This document shows, in pieces, positions 59,702 through 63,638 of a stretch of 63,638 bases of DNA. The stretch is from NCBI GenBank assembly GCA_017405675.1, contig JAFRAB010000019.1:1-63638 (forward strand). The letters run 5' to 3'. Below the pieces are notes generated by a model that ran no database searches, was not told the DNA's origin, and was given only the letters and a program-made list of their open reading frames with translations. Every line of letters starts with the position of its first letter. Position 1 is the first letter of the stretch. Source of the stretch: Erysipelotrichaceae bacterium. GTDB taxonomy: Bacteria; Bacillota_I; Bacilli_A; Erysipelotrichales; Erysipelotrichaceae. A program made the translations under genes and the position numbers.

Positions 59702-59730
59702 TGGACAAAAACAGGTAAATGTGATTAAAT
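59702..59730 (+). promoter_or_regulatory. Promoter of tRNA-His
   Basis: TGGACA (59702-59707) and TTAAAT (59725-59730) are spaced by 17 bp, with expected initiation about 4 nt before the mature tRNA. Confidence 0.55.
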
Positions 59731-59740
59731 AATTAGGCAT

Positions 59741-59819
59741 GGCGGATGTGGTGAAGTTGGTTAACACACTGGATTGTGGCTCCAGCATTTCGTGGGTTCG
59801 AGTCCCATCATTCGCCCCA
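59741..59819 (+). tRNA. tRNA-His (GUG)
   Basis: The gene is 79 nt including encoded CCA. The anticodon loop ATTGTGGC gives GUG. The extra 5' G at 59741 (G-1), paired with C before CCA, is the specific mark of histidine tRNAs. A terminator follows at once. Confidence 0.95.
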
Positions 59820-59829
59820 TTTGAAAAAT

Positions 59830-59857
59830 AACAGTCCTTAGCTAAGGACTGTTTTTT
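59830..59857. terminator. Bidirectional terminator after tRNA-His
   Basis: AACAGTCCTTAG (59830-59841) is a perfect inverted repeat with CTAAGGACTGTT (59842-59853), followed by T residues. It ends tRNA-His and the converging histidine kinase gene. Confidence 0.9.
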
Positions 59858-61749
59858 CATGCTTTGGGAAGTAAGAGAGTTGCCTTGAACAGGTCACCGT
59901 CAATGCTGAGAGTCAGTTTCCCATTCATTATTTCAGCCAGTGAACCGGCTATGTTAAGACCAAGCCCGGAACCCTCAGTATGTCGTGAGGAGTCTCCTCT
60001 GACAAATCTTTCCATAAGTTCTTCAGGATCAATATTAAGCATTTCTCTGGAAACGTTCTTGACCTCAATACTGACGTCATTACCCTTCTCTGCCACATCG
60101 ATGTATACTCTGGTATTAGGTAAAGCATATTTGCAGATGTTGTTATAGAGATTGTTCAATATGCGCCACAGCAGGTTACCGTCGGCTAGTACATATAGTG
60201 GAGTTGGAGAATTGTTGACGACAACTTCCAGATTAAGGGCTTTCATTTTTTCACTGTATTCAGAGAGTGACTGGGAGATTATCTCGTTAACATTTACTTT
60301 CGTCAGTTCAGCATTGATGTTACCTGTTGATGCCTTTGAAGCTTCAATAAGATCTTCTATCAGTTTTTTCAGACGGTCTGACTGACGTGACAGAACTTCC
60401 AGATACTTCTCCTCTTCTTCATCCGTATGTTCCTTCTGCATCAGATCAATATAATTGATGATGCTGGTAAGAGGAGTTTTTATGTCGTGTGAAACATTGG
60501 TGATCAGTTCAGTCTTCAAGTGTTCTGACTTCATTTCTCTGTCGACTGCCAGTTTGATACCGTCCTGCAGAGAGTTGATATCTTCGGCATGATCTTTCAG
60601 CGCCGGAGGCATGTATTTTGTATTTATCTTGCCTTCACTGCGGCCTTTGGCAATTTTATCGGTACCGATCTTTATTTCGTCGGCCTTGATCAGCCACCAC
60701 AGTATATACAGGCAGACAATTACGGATATGATGATTGCCAGCGGCAACCGGTCAGTATATACCAGAAACATCATGCTCAGACCGTATACACACATAAACA
60801 GGGCTGTTTTCCAGACCAGACGCAGTTTTACTACTATCTGGAAAATGAAATATCCGATCATGTATGTAAGTGTGTTTTTCAGCAGTGATCTGTTTTTGAT
60901 ACGCTTTACGGTTGAAACAAGCCAGGTCAGTCCATAAAGTCCTAACAGTATCAGCATTGATAATAACAAAGCGAACGAACCAAGGTTTTCATCAAAATTA
61001 AATGGTTCATAGGCAAAAGCTGTAAAGACTGCCAGCAGGACAATTACACCTGTAAACAGATCATATGGCATCTTGTCAACAACATTCATAATTATTCCAT
61101 CGTAGCTGTAATCATATCCTGCAGAAGAGATTATGAATACCAGATCAAAGATGATCAGAATTACGCCAATAATACCGGCAGCTAAATACTTATATATATT
61201 TTTCTGCAGATTCATAAAAGAGGTATATTCTTCACTGAAAATATCTGTATAGTAAGTCGGCGGATCATAAACTCTCATTTCGATCTTGGTTTTATAGTCA
61301 GGCAGCTCATCAGCAGGAAGAAATTTGGTTATACCGTCTATGTCATGAATCACGGTGTAGGCTTCATTGTATTCTGCCTGTTTGTATTTGATATAGATTT
61401 CATAGGTATGGAATTTATCTGTTAACTGTTCAGAGGAATAAACCGGTTTGTATGTACCTTCCGTATCAGTCTGATAGATAGTGAAGCTGAAATTCTGATT
61501 GCCATATGATTCTACACTCTGTTTGTCTCTGAAATATGATGATTCTATGTCGCTGGCATACCCTTCAGCGTGCCAGAAAGCATGGGAAGTTTCCAGATAT
61601 TCAGAGTTTTCAAATATGCCAACATCATACATTCTGATGCCGTTATAACCGATCCACAGCATGCCGATGCATAAGGCGATCAGAACAAGTATAGCAATGG
61701 TTTTGGTCCAGACATTTTCGTATCTCTTAGGCTTTCTTATACTTGTCAT
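59857..61749 (-). CDS. Multi-spanning sensor histidine kinase (VanS-like)
   Basis: This 630-aa kinase has an N-terminal membrane helix (about 14-33), an extracytoplasmic domain of about 150 residues and a cluster of about six membrane helices (about 190-355). HisKA has ITNVSHDIKTPLTSI, and HATPase has GSGLGLNIAGSL. Its partner regulator overlaps by 23 nt upstream. Such kinases in Firmicutes respond to envelope stress or cell-wall antibiotics; the signal here is unknown. Confidence 0.92.
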   Translation of the reverse strand: MTSIRKPKRYENVWTKTIAILVLIALCIGMLWIGYNGIRMYDVGIFENSEYLETSHAFWHAEGYASDIESSYFRDKQSVESYGNQNFSFTIYQTDTEGTYKPVYSSEQLTDKFHTYEIYIKYKQAEYNEAYTVIHDIDGITKFLPADELPDYKTKIEMRVYDPPTYYTDIFSEEYTSFMNLQKNIYKYLAAGIIGVILIIFDLVFIISSAGYDYSYDGIIMNVVDKMPYDLFTGVIVLLAVFTAFAYEPFNFDENLGSFALLLSMLILLGLYGLTWLVSTVKRIKNRSLLKNTLTYMIGYFIFQIVVKLRLVWKTALFMCVYGLSMMFLVYTDRLPLAIIISVIVCLYILWWLIKADEIKIGTDKIAKGRSEGKINTKYMPPALKDHAEDINSLQDGIKLAVDREMKSEHLKTELITNVSHDIKTPLTSIINYIDLMQKEHTDEEEEKYLEVLSRQSDRLKKLIEDLIEASKASTGNINAELTKVNVNEIISQSLSEYSEKMKALNLEVVVNNSPTPLYVLADGNLLWRILNNLYNNICKYALPNTRVYIDVAEKGNDVSIEVKNVSREMLNIDPEELMERFVRGDSSRHTEGSGLGLNIAGSLAEIMNGKLTLSIDGDLFKATLLLPKA

Positions 61750-62437
61750 TTTCAGCCTCCATCTTATAGCCGTGACCCCATACGACTTTGATATATCGCG
61801 GTTCGGAAGGATTTATCTCAATCTTTTCTCTCAGGTGTCTGATGTGTACTGAGACAACACCATCACTGGCAATCGGAGCTTCCTTCCAGACATTGCTGTA
61901 GATCTCATCACTGGAGAATACCTTTCCGGGATTCTGCATCAGAAGTCTGAGAATACCGTATTCAACCGGGGTAAGGTCAACATTCTCTCCATCAACGGTA
62001 ACCTGTTTCCGTTCGTCATCCAGGATTATACCACCGGTTTTCAGAACTGAACTGTTTTCAATCTTGCTGCCCAGCTGGGTAAAGCGGCGCAGATGAGACC
62101 TTACGCGTGCTGAAACTTCAATTGGATTGAATGGCTTTGTAATGTAGTCATCAGCACCGATATCAAGCCCGAGAATCTTATCGCTGTCTTCACTTTTGGC
62201 AGTAAGAAAAATAATAGGAACATTTGTTATTTTTCGCAGCATATGTGTTGTCCTTATGCCGTCAAGCTTAGGCATCATGATATCAAGCAGTATCAGATCG
62301 ATGTCATTGTTCTTAACTGTTTCAATGGCTTCCAGACCATCATAAGCTGTAAATAAATTGTAGTCATCAGATGAAAGATATATCTTTAGAGCTTCAACTA
62401 TATCCTTCTCATCATCACATATCAGAATGTTTGCCAT
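61727..62437 (-). CDS. OmpR/VanR-type response regulator
   Basis: This 236-aa regulator has phospho-acceptor D52 in LILLDIMMPKLDG and a winged helix with VSVHIRHLREKIE and VVWGHGYKM, the VanR-like variant of the OmpR group. The ATG at 62437 has an AGAGGTGA ribosome-binding site; the longer frame from 62452 does not. A TATAGT -10 with TTGTTT at 18 bp lies upstream. It is a separate class from the two paralogous regulators at 14082 and 46773. Confidence 0.93.
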   Translation of the reverse strand: MANILICDDEKDIVEALKIYLSSDDYNLFTAYDGLEAIETVKNNDIDLILLDIMMPKLDGIRTTHMLRKITNVPIIFLTAKSEDSDKILGLDIGADDYITKPFNPIEVSARVRSHLRRFTQLGSKIENSSVLKTGGIILDDERKQVTVDGENVDLTPVEYGILRLLMQNPGKVFSSDEIYSNVWKEAPIASDGVVSVHIRHLREKIEINPSEPRYIKVVWGHGYKMEAENDKYKKA

Positions 62438-62514
62438 GCAATCACCTCTCACTAATACTATAGTGTATTCAGTGTTTAAGAAACAAGAATTGATAATCTT
62501 AAGAATTCTTTAAC

Positions 62515-62541
62515 AAAAAGGAATTCCCTGTCGGGAATCCC
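62515..62541 (-). terminator. Rho-independent terminator after the MerR gene
   Basis: On the minus strand GGGATTCCC (62541-62533) and GGGAATTCC (62528-62520) form a 9-bp stem with one mismatch and a 4-nt loop, followed by TTTTTG. Confidence 0.8.
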
Positions 62542-62554
62542 TGTATATAATCTC

Positions 62555-62911
62555 TTATTTGTATTTCTGACCGAACTGATATGTTCGCCATTCCAACAGC
62601 TGAACGGCTTTCTGGAATTTGATCAGATTATTACGGGCAGTTGTTTCATGCTCACGAAGGATCTGATATCTTTTACGGTTTCCCTGATAGCCTTCTTTAC
62701 TGAGCCGCATGAATTCTCTTATTTTATCCAGCGGCATACCGGTATCAGCCAGACATATTACCAGACGGACATCATCGATGTCTTCGTCAGTAAAAACACG
62801 TGAATTATACTTATCTCTTCTGATATTCGGAAACAGATTGAGCTTGGCATAATATCTGATGGTATGTTCATTCTCTTCGACGATCTCTGCAACTTCCTTG
62901 ATTGTATACAT
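62555..62911 (-). CDS. MerR-family transcriptional regulator
   Basis: This 118-aa protein has the MerR winged helix (MYTIKEVAEIVEENEHTIRYYAKLNL ... RVFTDEDI) and a short dimerisation helix, but no metal-binding cysteines at the C terminus (its only cysteine lies in the winged-helix half), so it is not a metal sensor. Genes of this size often sense small drugs or control an adjacent redox gene. The ribosome-binding site is AGAGGAAA, and a TATAAT lies close upstream. The target is not visible; the nearest gene is cdd. Confidence 0.9.
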   Translation of the reverse strand: MYTIKEVAEIVEENEHTIRYYAKLNLFPNIRRDKYNSRVFTDEDIDDVRLVICLADTGMPLDKIREFMRLSKEGYQGNRKRYQILREHETTARNNLIKFQKAVQLLEWRTYQFGQKYK

Positions 62912-63051
62912 GTTTTTTCCTCTTTATGAAAATATTATATAACAACAAGATAAAAAACTGTATACCCTAATTGAAAATTAATCTGAGAGTAAGTCTAAGG
63001 TGTCGGAAAATAACGTTTGTTTATAAGACTATTTTGTGCTTTGTATAAAAA

Positions 63052-63462
63052 TCAGATTTTGTCAGCATTCTTTTCGAACATGACAAACGGAAACGGACAT
63101 ATTTCCTTCATTGTGTGCTCGAAAATCAGACCATTTGGACCGCCGCAGTATACCGGAGTATCGAAAGTTTCACAGAACTCCGTCATTACCTGTCTGCAGG
63201 CCAGACACGGTGCCCCATCCTCTTTCTCACTGCCGACAACAGCAAGTGCTTTGAACTTATAACAGCCGTCTGAAACCATATTGAAAATGGCGACTCTTTC
63301 CCCACATACCGTCATGCCGTAACTGGCATTCTCAATGTTGCATCCGGTATATACTCTGTCATTGATTCCTAATACTGCTGCCCCTACTCTGAACTGTGAA
63401 TATGGAGCGTAGGCATTCTTTCTGGCTTCTCTGGCGCTCTGAACGAGTTCTTCTTTTGTCAT
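63052..63462 (-). CDS. cdd: Cytidine deaminase
   Basis: This zinc enzyme deaminates cytidine and deoxycytidine in pyrimidine salvage. The 136-aa protein has the zinc ligands in VCGERVAI and PCLACRQV, plus YAPYSQFRVGAAVL and GCNIENASYG. The ribosome-binding site is AAAGGA, 12 nt before the ATG. No clear terminator follows, so transcription may continue into the MerR gene. Confidence 0.96.
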   Translation of the reverse strand: MTKEELVQSAREARKNAYAPYSQFRVGAAVLGINDRVYTGCNIENASYGMTVCGERVAIFNMVSDGCYKFKALAVVGSEKEDGAPCLACRQVMTEFCETFDTPVYCGGPNGLIFEHTMKEICPFPFVMFEKNADKI

Positions 63463-63510
63463 AACTGATTTATCCTTTCTAAAAAAGCCCTGCCATAATT
63501 GATACGTACC

Positions 63511-63525
63511 CTGTCAAGTAGACAG
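63511..63525. repeat. Short inverted repeat, possible insertion-sequence end remnant
   Basis: CTGTCAAGTAGACAG is a 5-bp-arm inverted repeat in the 176-bp gene-free tail of the window. From memory it resembles terminal sequences of some IS3-group elements in Firmicutes. No transposase is in the window. Confidence 0.3.
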
Positions 63526-63555
63526 CGGAAATAATTAAATCTCAGAGTATATGAT

Positions 63556-63600
63556 AACCATCTGTAATCGCAGATATCTGTGATGCAGATGGTTTTCTTT
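63556..63600 (+). terminator. Orphan plus-strand terminator-like hairpin
   Basis: AACCATCTG (63556-63564) pairs with CAGATGGTT (63586-63594), with an inner CAGATATCTG self-complement, followed by TTTTCTTT. No plus-strand gene precedes it in the window, so it is either a small-RNA terminator, a relic, or folds on the other strand in the leader of cdd. Confidence 0.45.
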
Positions 63601-63638
63601 ATTAGATCAATGTAGCCTGTGTTTTAAGACTCTCCAGA

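Noticed and set aside
62912..63051. Terminator or small RNA between cdd and the MerR gene
   Set aside because: Only weak AT-only pairings and a 5-bp AGTCT/AGACT match were found, not enough to call a structure.
1..63638. CRISPR arrays, riboswitches, T-boxes, rRNA, tmRNA or RNase P RNA
   Set aside because: No spaced direct repeats and no recognisable conserved RNA motifs were found in the short intergenic regions.

Overview
This window looks like the chromosome of a low-GC, Gram-positive anaerobe of the Firmicutes, most likely an Erysipelotrichia-like lineage. The evidence is the canonical cdaA-cdaR-glmM operon, tandem murF-ddl-alr, Asp23 next to nusB, a dnaE-type polymerase downstream of nrnA, OmpR/VanR-type two-component systems, an unusually short Smc (980 aa), split transketolase halves, and a PduL-type phosphotransacylase together with acetate kinase. 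The lineage call is inference; no rRNA is present. Coding density is very high, and no stretch longer than about 180 bases lacks a gene or a recognisable RNA or regulatory element.

Layout. 1-286: a minus-strand tRNA cluster (partial Ser, Ile2-CAU, Met, Pro). 386-3420: rimO and the two transketolase halves. 3481-5580: a self-cleaving XRE/S24 repressor divergent from a small leaderless gene, then a TraB-family membrane protein. 5711-14017: c-di-AMP synthesis, its regulator, glmM and cell-wall precursor genes (murF, ddl, alr), with two small extra genes. 14082-16979: a two-component system and an Mrp ATPase. 17049-21723: a TetR-controlled ABC exporter. 21770-27848: an exported surface protein, glycerol kinase, a TSCPD protein, a cupin phosphoglucose isomerase, a mannose-6-phosphate isomerase fusion and a DUF5662 protein. 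27916-42299: two long plus-strand housekeeping runs (lspA-rluD-rhomboid-dCMP deaminase; helicase-nfo-truB-ribF-asp23-nusB-xseA-xseB-ispA-tlyA-recN-xerD), interrupted by minus-strand ispH. 42369-45040: an FAD protein, two tandem single-span membrane micropeptides (56 and 53 aa), and an exported DUF1287 hydrolase. 45187-51406 (minus): nrnA-dnaE-response regulator-histidine kinase, ending in a 25-aa peptide. 51505-59631 (minus): smc-ftsY-ylxM-ackA, nagB-trxA, a lipid kinase and pduL. 59741-63462: tRNA-His, a VanRS-like two-component system, a MerR regulator and cytidine deaminase.

The most interesting item is at 45090-45293. A 25-aa hydrophobic and basic peptide gene has its start codon buried in a perfect 12-bp hairpin and its Shine-Dalgarno sequence in the loop. 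It is followed by a bidirectional terminator, and a convergent strong -10 element could drive an antisense RNA of about 100 nt. This is the architecture of a Fst/par-like type I toxin-antitoxin locus, although it sits directly behind a two-component system.

Other signals: paired 15-bp operators overlapping both divergent -35 boxes of the S24 repressor locus; a 10+4+10 palindromic operator at the TetR promoter; at least four genes whose -10 element ends exactly 7 nt before the ATG (predicted leaderless mRNAs); the tandem micropeptides; and a RibF that appears to have lost its riboflavin-kinase motif.
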